A DNA stretch of 64,000 bases from Lophium mytilinum (Eukaryota > Ascomycota > Dothideomycetes > Mytilinidiales > Mytilinidiaceae): positions 1,571,334 to 1,635,333 of the forward strand of contig MU004185.1 of assembly GCA_010093605.1 (NCBI GenBank), in the 5' to 3' direction. The notes beneath the pieces were generated by a model. The model saw only the letters and a program-made list of their open reading frames with translations, did no database searches and was not told the origin of the DNA. A program made the translations under genes and the position numbers. This document shows, in pieces, positions 22,607 through 32,560 of the stretch; position 1 is the stretch's first letter; the number at the start of each line of letters is the position of its first letter.

Positions 22607-24649
22607 CTACTGGATCCCAGCCGTTTTCAAAATCCCGTGAACAATCTTTCCAATTGCCCAGATCTTCTCTTCCTCGAACTTCCTCGCGACTATTTGAACG
22701 CCTACTGGAGCGCCATCATAGATTTCAGCGTCATCTAGCGTAGAGCTTTGGTCAACTTTGGCGTCATGGTTGATGCTCGGTAATACTAACATGCTTTCCA
22801 GTTTTTAGCATCCACGTCATTAAGCGGCGTGTAATTGGGGTCCGCCTTGTCGATGGACTTGTTGGCCTTGGTGACTGGAATTACAACAACGCTGTAGTCC
22901 ATCAAATTGATGACTTCAGTATAAGCTTCAAAATGTCAGCGTCTAGTTTTCGCCCGATCTTCTCAACTCACCTGTGTGATAGAACTTTCCTGGGATAACT
23001 GCGGCATGTGGAGCGACGGGCATGATTACTGCATCAACAAGCTGCCCTTGTAAGCTGTTAGTGGTGACTTCAAGAAAACTCCATCTGGAAGAGTCTCACT
23101 TACCATCATCATCCGCAGTGGAATTCCAATAGTCTGAGTATTTTGCTTCGTAATCTCGTCCTTCGATAGTCAAACTCTGATAAGTAAGAAGTGACATCGG
23201 ATCCTTCAGACGGAAAGTTTCTCGAAGAGGCGCCACGAGAGGTTCTCCAGAGAGATCAAGCTGCCGGTGAATGTCGTGGCCTCCGTCTGCCTTCAGAAAC
23301 GCCAGCTATTTGTCTGTGAGCTTCAAATGATGGTTATCGTGATGTATGGCATCTGCACTTACATGAACCCGTTTAGCAGTCTGCTGATCCGGGGGTTTCC
23401 ATTCTACGACCTGGTGAGAAAACTCCTGTAAGCGCAGTTCCCAAAATCGGACTATGACTGGTTCTTTTACCTGATGGCCAACACTTTTGACAGCATCTAC
23501 CACAAGTCTGAGCCCACGCGCAATTGGTGGTTGAGGGGTAACCACGCCGTCAGTCCACAGGATTCCAAGCTTGAGTGGTTTATTGTCATTGGCTTTTCCA
23601 TCCCCTGCTGCTCTTGAAATAGTCTCTTCAACACGATCCTCCCGCCAAGGCATCGGTACCACGTTCGGATCTCTGAGCCACGGCTGGGTCAGCACGATTG
23701 AACGAAAAACGAGATGTATAGCCTCCAGAGAAGTGCCCATAACCCCGACGGTAGATGCATATGTCGTTTCTCCTGGAATCACGTTCGCCACGTCTCGATA
23801 CGATAACCTCGTGTGAGTTGGTTTGAGAGAGAATATTCCGTTGAACGCTGCCGGAATTCTCAGAGATCCCCCAATATCAGTTCCAAAGCCCACAACACTG
23901 CCTCGCAGAGCTTGAAGGGCTCCTTCTCCTCCAGAAGATCCCCCACATGATAGGTTCTGGTTGTTTGGGTTCAGAGTCTGGCCTATGAGATTGTTGACGG
24001 TTTCACCAAGGAGGAGCGTCTGGGGTAGACTAGTCTTGCAGTACAAAACTGCCCCCAGACTAAGGAGCTCGGACACAACCTGACTGTTGACCTTGTGTAT
24101 GAGCTCCTTGTCCTTGCGGCCTTCATAGGTATCGATCCATCCAATGTATCCCATTGTGGTGTCATTGCCTTCGACGTGGAATTGGTCCTTGAGACTGATT
24201 GGAAGCCCATGGAGTGGCCCCATGGTTTTTCCTTTTTCTTTGTAGTACTCGTCTAGCTCCTTAGCTCTTTCAATAGCCTGCGAAAAGAATATCTCGTGCA
24301 AGCAGTTGTTCTATTTAAGTAAGCTTGAGCAAAGAGGAGCAAGAATGGGGTGCGATCGGCCTACAATCTGATGCGCAATGGCTGCGGCTTTACAGAAGGC
24401 CAGTGTGGTTTCCATCGCACTGAGTTCTCCTCTCTGCACTTTCCCGACAATACAAGTTGCATCTTGCCGTATTATATCGATCTCCTGAGCCTCGAGATAA
24501 TGGTCGAAGAAGGCACCAGTGAGGTCCCTTTGCTTAGCAGCTTTGGCTAGCTCGATTTCCGATAAACGCCATTCGGGAGCTATTTTGGCTAAAGTTTCGC
24601 TCGTCTTCTTTTCGGCCTTAGCCTTCCATGAGTCTTTAGGGACCAGCAT
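22607..24649 (-). CDS. amidase-signature hydrolase
   Basis: About six exons on the minus strand encode an amidase. Exon 1 ends at 24365 and exon 2 starts at 24310. The Ser-cisSer-Lys triad is visible: Lys in GLPISLKDQFHVEG, the Gly/Ser-rich SCGGSSGGEGAL, and the nucleophile region GFGTDIGGSLRIPAAF. C-terminal exons carry VDAVIMPVAPHAAVIPGKF, YSVVVIPVTKANKSIDK and YDGAPVGVQIVARKFEEEKI. These proteins hydrolyse small or fatty-acid amides; the substrate is not readable here. The ATG at 24649 begins MLVPKDSWKAKAEKK; an in-frame ATG at 24736 would add 29 residues, so the start is uncertain. The exact ends of the last three introns are also uncertain, including one of about 35 nt. No nonsense change is needed. 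Confidence 0.8.
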
Positions 24650-24736
24650 TGCGTTTTTCACTGACGCAGCTGAGATCTCGTAGAAGGTGGGGTTTGTGTG
24701 TATACCTCTGCGAGGTTCAGGCTGGCCTGCAAACAC

Positions 24737-25204
24737 TACCTAGGTACTGCAAACCCTCACTTATTTTCCGGTGAGCAGGTAAACTAAGCGACGAAAACTC
24801 AGTACCGTGGCTGCGCACGCTGCGATAATTGTCTCTCGAATATACCAATGACTGGGAAGATACATTTAATACCACATCATTCCAACGGGGCGGAACCGGG
24901 TGCATCAGGCAATCAGCCTGCATAATGGAGTGATCTCGGCGCTCATTCACATTGGCCTTGCTGGCCACAAGCCAATCTTGATTTATGGTGCCATGAAAAC
25001 GGTCGAATAATTGGTTGACAAGCAATCAGACTGCGGTTCGCTACCCCCGCGGTAGAACATGTTACTTTTGCCAGTCAATTAACGGTCGATGGCAGATAGC
25101 TGTCTACGTTAACAGGAAAGCAAAGATCGCCCTAACTGCCACGATGGCGCGCACTCTAGGCTTTCTATCGCCCATGCAACTGCACCCCCCTAAACACCAA
25201 TCAA
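24737..25204. other. intergenic, no gene seen
   Basis: This is the promoter side of the amidase gene, of normal base composition up to about 25200. I see no gene in it. Confidence 0.4.
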
Positions 25205-25790
25205 GGATTATTATTAATTTTCGCCGATTATTAGCAATTGGGAATAAAATTAACTAATTATTTTAATATTAGCTAATGCTTAATTATTAGGCTAATTAAG
25301 CTAATTAGTAAATAGAGGGTAGTATAAAACTCTAATTACTAATTAGAAGAGGATATTTACCTTCTAAATATCTACTATATCTAAAATATACTTAGCTAAT
25401 TTACCTAGAGATATATATTAGTATTACTTTTAACTTATAGAATATACTATTACCTACTTATAATCTTATACTTCTCTTCTAATTACTAAATAGAGACTAT
25501 CTTATATCCTTTCTTTTAATTACTAATTAGGGGCCTACTTATACTACCTTTTAATTAGTAATTAGGGGGTTATATAGCCTTAAAATTCTAGTAATTAGCT
25601 TATATTCTCTTCTAATTAGTAATTAGAGGTATATATAACCTTAATTATTAGTAATTTTTAGCTTATATAACTCTATTTAGTAATTAGAGCGCTGCCCCCC
25701 TATTAAGTAATTAGCTAATATTAAAATAATTAGTTAATTTTATTTCTAATTAGTAATAATCTATAAAAATTAGTAATATTTCTTAATTAG
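25205..25790. repeat. AT-rich fold-back (inverted-repeat) element, MITE-like
   Basis: The left arm near 25205-25291 and the right arm near 25700-25790 are reverse complements over about 85 bp. The core AATAAAATTAACTAATTATT followed by TTAATATTAGCTAAT is identical in both arms. The outer parts differ mainly by C/T and G/A. The middle is full of ATTACTAATTAG and its complement, so the whole ~590 bp can fold back. Base composition changes sharply to AT at the left edge. It has no coding capacity. It looks like a small non-autonomous DNA element or a fold-back relic mutated by RIP. Confidence 0.65.
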
Positions 25791-26280
25791 TATTTAGAGG
25801 TATATATAGAGTATCTCTAGAGTATATAGTCTACTTATATAGTAGGTTTTATATAGTTATATATATATATTTATTATAGTATAATAGGCATATATTATAT
25901 TATAACTTTAAGATTTAAAAATTAATACTATATCTATAAAAGTTTAAACGCCTTATAGGTAACCTTTTTTACCTTTTTAGTCTTTTTAGACTTAGGCGCA
26001 CTTCTAGCCTTTACTATAGGCTGCGGCGGGGCCTTTTCTATCTATAAATTTAATAGCCGCTACTTAGAAATACTTAACTTATCTATTTTATATTTCTTAT
26101 CTTTCTCTAGAATAGTAGTATTTATAAAACTTAAAGATATACGGCCTATAAGGTAAAGAAGAAAAAACTAATAATTAAGGTTATCTATATACTAGGTAAT
26201 AGGGCGTATAAGCCTTTAGAGATAGCTAGTATATTAGGTTTTATATTTTAAGACTGTAATATAATATACGCACAGCGTAA
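25791..26280. repeat. AT-rich, probably RIP-mutated relic DNA
   Basis: The stretch is rich in TATA, TTA and CTA and contains no open frame. A minus-strand fragment near 25940-26030 would encode a Lys-rich string (SKKTKKVKKVTYK), perhaps the end of an old mobile-element protein. I cannot assign a family. Confidence 0.45.
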
Positions 26281-26844
26281 TAGAGTTAGCTGTGGGGGAT
26301 AGAATATACGCAGACGTGATGCAATAAACGCGTGCATATGACTGTACGAGACCTACTGTACGAGAGTTACTGTACGAGCGGACTGTACGCTCCGGAGACA
26401 CTCCGGGGCGCACACAACTGATACAGCATAGGGTTATGACCAGGGTGTACGGCGTACAAGGTCAGCTGGCGAAAATGCGTCGATTGAGGCTCTGCAATCA
26501 TCGGCAAAGTAAGTTTGTCTCTCCATCCACGTGTCACCTCCGTGATGGATCCGGCGTAAGCACCTGGGGTCATAGAGGGGGCGTGTGATCAGCAAGCCCG
26601 TTGCCTTGGCTTCCGCAAACGTCAGTTCGATAGATTGCAATGCAGCCACACTTCATCGTTGTCCTGTCACAGCGGGTCTGCTCTGCATGAGCAAGAACAT
26701 GGGCCAATCGAACCGCAATTGCCAGTTTCGGCTCTCTCACAATACTGATTGGCCGGCAGATGGTTGAGCCTCATTACCATCAGACAGATGATGTCCATAC
26801 TTGCGCACATACAGAGTCCATCGGTATAGAGCATGGGCAGCTTA
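26281..26844. other. intergenic, short ACTGTACGAG repeats
   Basis: Near 26340-26390 the motif CTGTACGAG occurs three times within 40 bp (GACTGTACGAGACC, TACTGTACGAGAGT, TACTGTACGAGCGG), with a fourth diverged copy ACTGTACGCTCC. The rest is the promoter side of the monooxygenase gene. Confidence 0.5.
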
Positions 26845-28299
26845 ATGATAGACCGTCGAGTTGCAATCATCGGTGCCGGGACGTCGGGTCTGGCAGCTGC
26901 AAAGTAATGTCCAGCCTAATTTCTGGATAACAATAATCTCCTGACTGGGACTTTTAGATCTCTCATCGCAGAAGACTACTTCTGCACCATAGATGTCTTC
27001 GAGCAGCGAGGATCTATTGGCGGGCTGTGGAACTATACTGCAGCGGCAAATGAAGAGAACCACGAAACGAATATTCCCGAGGATTACGCCCACGTCGATA
27101 TTCCTCAAAGCTTCACGCTGAAAAATGTTATCTCTCCGATATACGAGGATCTAGAGGCGAACATACCACGTACGCTTATGCGATACTCCGATTTTCCGTT
27201 CCCGGATGATCTGCAACTGCTACCGCAGCACCATCAGATTCTTAGCTATATCCAGGCCTATGGCCAAGAAGTGCTGGATAGGGTTCGCATGAGCATGCTG
27301 GTCGTACAAATCAAGCCTGAAATAGAGGGATGGGAGATTAAAAGCTGTAGTCTGGCTACCGGTACGACTACTCGTGAGCGATATGGAGCCGTCATCATTG
27401 CTACAGGCCAGTATTCGGTGCCTTGGACGCCGGACTTACCTGGTCTCAGAGAATGGACCGTATCGCACCCTGGCACCATCATACATTCGAAGTGCTTCAG
27501 AACGGCCGAAAACTTTATCAAGAGAAGAGTAATTGTCGTCGGTTCTGGTGTATCTGGTCTTGACATCTCCAGCCGCATTCTCCCATTATGTAATAAGCTA
27601 TATCTCTCGAGTAGGCGCAGCCCACAACTTCTGGAAGATTTCCCAGTAGACCTGCTAGCTAATCTGCGACCCCCGATTGCGCGACTTTGCCCTGATAGAA
27701 GAGCAGTTCAGTTTGAAGATGACACAGAAGCAACAGATGTCGACTGTATAATCTTCTGCACCGGCTATCTTCATTCCATGCCCTTTTTGAGGAAGCTTGA
27801 ACCGAATCCGATCGAAAGCGGGCATAAAGTGAATCACACATATCAGCACTTATTCTACGCGCCGAAGCCGACTTTGGCCTTCCTTGCGTTACCGAGAATA
27901 ATTGCTTTCACGGTGGCCGAAGCACAAGCCGCTGTTGTTGCGCGAGTGTATGCAAAACGATTGCAACTACCGTCTATACATGAGATGCAAGCTTGGGAAA
28001 CACCAACGAGCGAACGAACAAGCGAACGAGATCCCGATGCTCGCCGCTTTCATCATTTTCAGTATCCCGAAGATGCGGAATACATAAAAATGCTCATTGA
28101 CTGGGCCTCGCGGGCTGAGATTCGACCGGGCTTAGACAATAATGGAAAAGGTAGATTACCAAGGCCATGGGGGCCGCACGAACATTGGCAGAGGGCGCGA
28201 TCGTTCGCAATTAGAAGAGCATTCAAGGAGCAGGGCAAGGACCGAGTCAATGTCAAGACACTTGAAGATCTGGGGTTCGAAGGACCAATAACAAAGTGA
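26845..28299 (+). CDS. FMO-type flavin monooxygenase
   Basis: Two exons (26845-26903 and 26958-28299) give 466 aa. The N-terminal FAD-binding motif is VAIIGAGTSGLAAAK. VFEQRGSIGGLWNY follows at about residue 40, typical of flavin-containing monooxygenases. VIIATGQYSVPWTP and HPGTIIHSKCFR correspond to the FMO linker and fingerprint regions, and VIVVGSGVSGLDIS is the NADPH-binding site. DCIIFCTGYLHSMPFL is the C-terminal ATG-like motif. The expected reaction is NADPH- and O2-dependent oxygenation of a nucleophilic N or S atom in a small molecule. The intron splits the first Rossmann motif, as is common. The start at 26845 lies only ten residues before the glycine motif, which is normal. The substrate is unknown. 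Confidence 0.85.
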
Positions 28300-28788
28300 C
28301 TTTGGAACATAAGGATATTAGCAGTGGCGCACCTCCGAGGTCGAATTAGTGTCGAAGCTGGTGGTGATTTCATCCTCTTTCTCTTTTGCTACATGAGCGA
28401 GCAGCAGAGAGGTGTATGGTCCCCGGGCGGGTGTCTGGGAATGTGCATGAACTTTGTGACGACAAACTCCCTAGTGTTTGAGAAGGCAATCAAGATAGCG
28501 TTTTAAGGGTAGAATAGTGGCCAGGTTTACATTGCAGCTTAAAGTATAGTGAGCCTCTTTGAAAGGTTGTAAAATGGTGTTTGGACTTTGTGGAGGATCT
28601 TATAATATATTTCTTTCGGAAACCCGGAATAAAGAGCTGGATAAGATATGGTAACACACTCTACCTTTTCTCTCTTGAGGCCACCCGGTAATTTTTCTTG
28701 AATTCTGATACTATGATAGCCGATTCATTCTAATTTCCCATCGTTGGTCGCATTTCTCGTATTCATATTGCGTTTCTTTCTTTCTTTT
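28300..28788. other. intergenic, 3' flank of monooxygenase gene
   Basis: I see no gene. The flank becomes CT-rich just before the tandem array (CGTTTCTTTCTTTCTTTTGA near 28771). Confidence 0.4.
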
Positions 28789-29195
28789 GAAAAGAAATCT
28801 AGCACCTCCTTTGGGGCAGACCCCATCCATCGCCCGCCCCGGTCCCTGCCAGACCGACAGTTAGATGCAGGGTCCCATTAATACTAAGAGATTGAAAAGA
28901 AATCTAGCGCCTACCTTTGAGGCGGGCCCCAGCCATCGCCCGCCCCGGTCCCTGTCAGACCGACAGTTAGATGCAGGGTCCCATTCACATTTAGGCATTG
29001 AAAGGAATCTAGTAATCACCTTAGAGCGAGCCCCATCCATCGCCCGCCCCGGTCCTTGCCAGCCGACAGCTAGATGCAAAGTCCCATTACTTAATAATAG
29101 AAAGGAGACTTAGAACCTACCTTGGAGCGAGCCCCAGCCATCGCCACACTCCGGTCCTTGCCAGCCTACAGCTAGATGCAGGGTCCCATCTACTA
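28789..29195. repeat. tandem repeat, four ~103-bp units
   Basis: Units start at 28789, 28894, 29000 and 29100. Each runs GAAAAGAAATCTAG.., CCCCATCCATCGCC, CGCCCCGGTCCCTGCCAG, CCGACAGTTAGATGCAGGG, TCCCATT. CCCTGC and GCAGGG can pair within a unit around a ~19-nt loop. In unit 3 the arms are CCTTGC and GCAAAG, in which one position changes on both sides. Units 1 and 2 are most alike. No reading frame runs through the array. Confidence 0.9.
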
Positions 29196-29313
29196 TGGTG
29201 ATGTGGTGGGGAGTAGAGGGTCTACGGGTGTTCAGAGCGTTAGTGGGTAGAATAGGAAGGGGGGGATAAAGAGTAAGGTAGGGCAAGAGCAGGACAAGGG
29301 TGGGAAAGAATAT

Positions 29314-29410
29314 GGGAAGGGAAGGGTAGGGAAAGGGTAAGGGAAAGGGTAAGGGAAAGGGTAAGGGAAGGTAGGGGAAAGGGTAGGGAAAAGGGTAGGG
29401 GAAGGGGGGA
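29314..29410 (+). repeat. G-rich GGGAAA/GGGTAA tract, G-quadruplex-prone
   Basis: About 97 bp consist of G3 runs separated by 1-3 A/T bases: GGGAAAGGGTAA repeated, then GGTAGGGGAAAGGGTAGGG. The strand asymmetry is complete, with no C on this strand, so several G-quadruplexes could form. It is similar to but not the same as telomeric TTAGGG. Confidence 0.8.
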
Positions 29411-30718
29411 TGGAAAGTGGATATATATTTGAGAAAAGGTAAGTGGGTGCGGTGGTGTGGTGGTGATGGATTCGATTTGGTGCGTGATGTTGAGAATGTG
29501 CTGTGAAGGAAGAAAGAGGGGGTTTAAATAGTGCTGCCGGGGCGGAAATTGAGGAACAGGGTGAATGTAAAGCGTAGTGTCAGGCAACATTGAATGCCAG
29601 GAAACTGCGCGGTGGCGTAGCCGGTTGAAGATGGCGGTTGAGGCGAACGGTGAATGCGAGAGAATCGGTTCAATAGAATGCGCGGCATCAAGGCATACAT
29701 TGTGAAATAAGATAGATTTAACTGCTCGTGCTCACTACCGAGCTTGACACCATTCCATGTCGAATGTTCCATTGCCCGCTATCTCATCCCAAAGAAGAAG
29801 AAAATGCAAAAAGAAAACTAACCTCGCGCCTCGAACTAACGACCTTGGCGTAGCGCCGAGAAGCAAAACACCACCCTCCCAAAGGAGGGTGTAGCCACCT
29901 CTTGTGAGGTTTCTTTCATCATGAAACTGACTGTGAACCACCGGCCGCATTGGCTTGGCTTGGTATTGCTACATACTGGATCCGAAGATACAGGGCAAAG
30001 TCCGATTCTTTGTTGAGTTTATGGTGAAAAATGCCAGAAAATAAATGGCTTATACACTTGACTTGGGAATCTGGGCATTTGCATAAGTTATGCGGTTATG
30101 CTGTTATGCCCGGGGATGCTTCCGTTGACTTTCCACGTGGAAGCGCCCACGAATATCCCTCGCACCTCGTAATCCATTCATACCACGCGACTCCGAGCCT
30201 TCTCTGCTTAAGGTATTCTGTCGTATTCATTGGCGCCAGGACAAGGTTTGACTTTTCACCTCACTAGCTCCATAGGATAGGCAAGGTCTGAGGCCGTCTG
30301 CCAAACTTCACTTCCTATCCCACAAGCGCGAGGAGCCCATCTGTCGCCACACCGCGCTCGAAAGATTCGCTGGTCCGAAGCCATGAATCTGAAACCATTC
30401 GGGGTGTCGAGTCGACTCTGACAGCGTTCTAATGGCTCCAATCGTTATCGCGTTCTCGGGCTTCTGTGCTTCGGCCTCGGATCAAGGAAGGTAATCGGGG
30501 AGGACTACACCACGTACACGAGGCGGTCGATGCCCCTGGAAACAAAGCGGGTGGAAAAGCGGATTCAAATGATGGCCTCGTGGAATGGAGATCGAGTATC
30601 TTTTGAGGTCTCAGCGGCGAAGCGCAAAAATAGTGGGTGAGGGTTGAACTGTGTGACGGACGTCACCGACGTAGGTTTCGAGAGTTCCAGCAAGTGAAGT
30701 GCTGGCACGCGACCTCTA
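29411..30718. other. intergenic, two short hairpins, no gene
   Basis: About 1.3 kb without a supported gene. It includes the hairpin pair described separately at 29872-29910. The right end is the 3' flank of the minus-strand gene. Confidence 0.4.
29872..29910. other. two adjacent perfect hairpins
   Basis: CACCCTCC (29872-29879), loop CAAA, GGAGGGTG (29884-29891) form a perfect 8-bp stem. Five bases on, ACCTC, loop TTGT, GAGGT form a 5-bp stem at 29897-29910. A T-run lies beyond them on the minus-strand side. No gene end is close enough to call this a terminator. Confidence 0.5.
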
Positions 30719-31582
30719 TCAGGTTGCTTTGCTGTTGCCGGTATGATTGGTCAAGTTGCTCAGAGTGCTCCTGATGCTTTTAATCCTACTGATCTGGCTG
30801 TTTCGGCTGCTCTGGTAGGTGCGCATCGAATCGCCACTCCTTCGCTTTAATTCCGAACGGTACTTTGGGCATAGCTCGTAGGGCTGGTTCTGATATTCTT
30901 TATTCTTCCAGAATGTACTGGGCCCATCGGGTCGAATCGAGTCGAAGTACATTGGGTCAAAGCGGAGGGCACCAGCCATTCCGTGCTCCTCGAAGGCACA
31001 TGATGGTGTGCGCTCTTGCGAAGTTTGCTCTTGAGTCTCCTTTCTAATCCCGAGCTTCTTCAGTGCATCGTACACAAAGTTGGTAATTGCGATTGTATAT
31101 CTGCGTGGGGCATCTGCTAACGGCTTGGGAACGGTTTGAGCTAAAGTCGGCAAAGATTTCGCCCGCACACGATTCGGGAGATTGTCCGTAATCAAGGCGT
31201 CTTGCTCATACACTGCAAGTGGGTCTCCGTTGCCCAAGGGATCTGGTATCACGGTCTCGACGCCATCCTCCATTTTGGCCTTTCCCTTCCCCTTGTCCAT
31301 CTTGGGGCCGAGGACCCATACGCTTGCTCGGCGACGGAAGGAGGTTTTCCTCCGTTTCGGGCTCGGCGCCTTTAACCATGGATCGGTATCTGGGGTGTGT
31401 AGGGAACGAGCTATACTGGGTCGTTCCGCTCGCTGCGAGTCGAAGTCATTTCGTAATGGCAGTCTGGCGATTGCAGTATCGCGTTTGGCGATTACGGAGT
31501 GCGCGGGAGAGTTTGCTGGAGATTTGTCTGCGTCAAATAGGTCGTCCATGATCCGTTGTCGTTTTGCATAAGACACAGCCAT
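30719..31582 (-). CDS. unknown 287-aa basic protein
   Basis: A single open frame of 287 aa on the minus strand starts MAVSYAKRQRIMDDLFDADK. I recognise no domain. The first third is rich in Ser, Pro, Arg and Asp. A nuclear-localisation-like stretch is present (SPKRRKTSFRRR), then MDKGKGKAKMEDG, a more ordered middle (YTIAITNFVYDALKKLGIRK) and FDPMYFDSIRPDGPSTFW. The C-terminus is Ser/Arg/Asn-rich. It could be a lineage-specific nuclear protein. The frame is long and uninterrupted and has a sensible start context, which supports a real gene. The function is not known. Confidence 0.55.
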   Translation of the reverse strand: MAVSYAKRQRIMDDLFDADKSPANSPAHSVIAKRDTAIARLPLRNDFDSQRAERPSIARSLHTPDTDPWLKAPSPKRRKTSFRRRASVWVLGPKMDKGKGKAKMEDGVETVIPDPLGNGDPLAVYEQDALITDNLPNRVRAKSLPTLAQTVPKPLADAPRRYTIAITNFVYDALKKLGIRKETQEQTSQERTPSCAFEEHGMAGALRFDPMYFDSIRPDGPSTFWKNKEYQNQPYELCPKYRSELKRRSGDSMRTYQSSRNSQISRIKSIRSTLSNLTNHTGNSKAT

Positions 31583-32560
31583 GTTGTGAGAGTGATCTTA
31601 TGAGATGGTGCAGTCGATGAGTTAAACTGAGACACAAAACTTTCTTGGGTTATCTTGAGAATACAGTAGAAGGCACACATGGGGGTTAGAAGTAATGCTT
31701 TTGAGTGCGAGAATACAGGAGGTTGGGACCAGCGCCAGTGATGCTACTACGTCGGACTCGGACGCCAACGAGACCACTAAACTGTGGCCAGTATGTATGC
31801 CAAGTACGCACAAATCTTTAAGCGAAATTCTGGGAGGTAGATGGACGGTTTGTCGACTCAGTTTCATACGTATCCACAGGCATGTCAAGAGCCAAATGAT
31901 ATTAAGATTCCTAGGGATGCAGGTTCAAATGACACCTCTTCACATGAGATCATAGTTTTTTCCCGCTATAATGAACCTTGAAAGTACTCAAAGAGCATCC
32001 CGCAACTGCAAACTCCAGACGCGGGGAAATTTGGAGTTGTGGGTTTGCCAAGTGCAGTTTTCTGGGTCGATGATGGGGTTAAGGTTCCGGACCGAGCCAT
32101 TGAACCAAACATGCACAACACTTACACACTACTGGGTGTATTTGACGTAGCTGTTCGAGCCATTCGTCCAAAGTATTCGGTCTCTTCAGGGATGGTTGTC
32201 TGAAGGCCTATTCGACGTCTTCTTCGGCGTTGCACCTGGATTCCAGACGTTGTCATCGTAGAAAAGTTCCACTTCCAGAAGGAATTTAGAAGAACCCGAC
32301 CGAGAAACTCAAGTCCGGTCTTGTTCCCTACTACGCAAGGGGGGCTGGAAAGCCCAGAGTAGCTCGAGCAAGTTGAAATCTGAGGTGTCATGCTGAATAG
32401 AGATGGGATGAAGTTGGAGGTATATTCTACGGCGTACTAGAGAAATGAAGCTAGCAATTCGTCGTCCGAGCTTCAACTTCCATGACACCACCAAACCACC
32501 AAGCCTCTTGTGAAGCAACTTACCCCTTCCACCAATGAACTCTACTCAATTGGGCTTGTA
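31583..32560. other. intergenic, no supported gene
   Basis: About 980 bp between divergent genes. Short frames on the minus strand (31622-31888, 32122-32391) have no domain. It should contain the promoters of COQ6 and of the unknown gene. Confidence 0.4.

Noticed and set aside
28789-29195. CRISPR array
   Set aside because: Units are 100-106 bp with similarity along the whole length, without short repeats and unique spacers, and the genome is eukaryotic.
29314-29410. telomeric repeat
   Set aside because: The unit alternates GGGAAA and GGGTAA instead of TTAGGG and lies between genes; only telomere-like.
29815-29932. tRNA gene on the minus strand
   Set aside because: A B-box-like AGTTCGAGGC and a closing stem exist, but the T-stem does not pair, the A-box is poor and the central stem-loop has the wrong loop size for an anticodon arm. 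Kept only as a finding.
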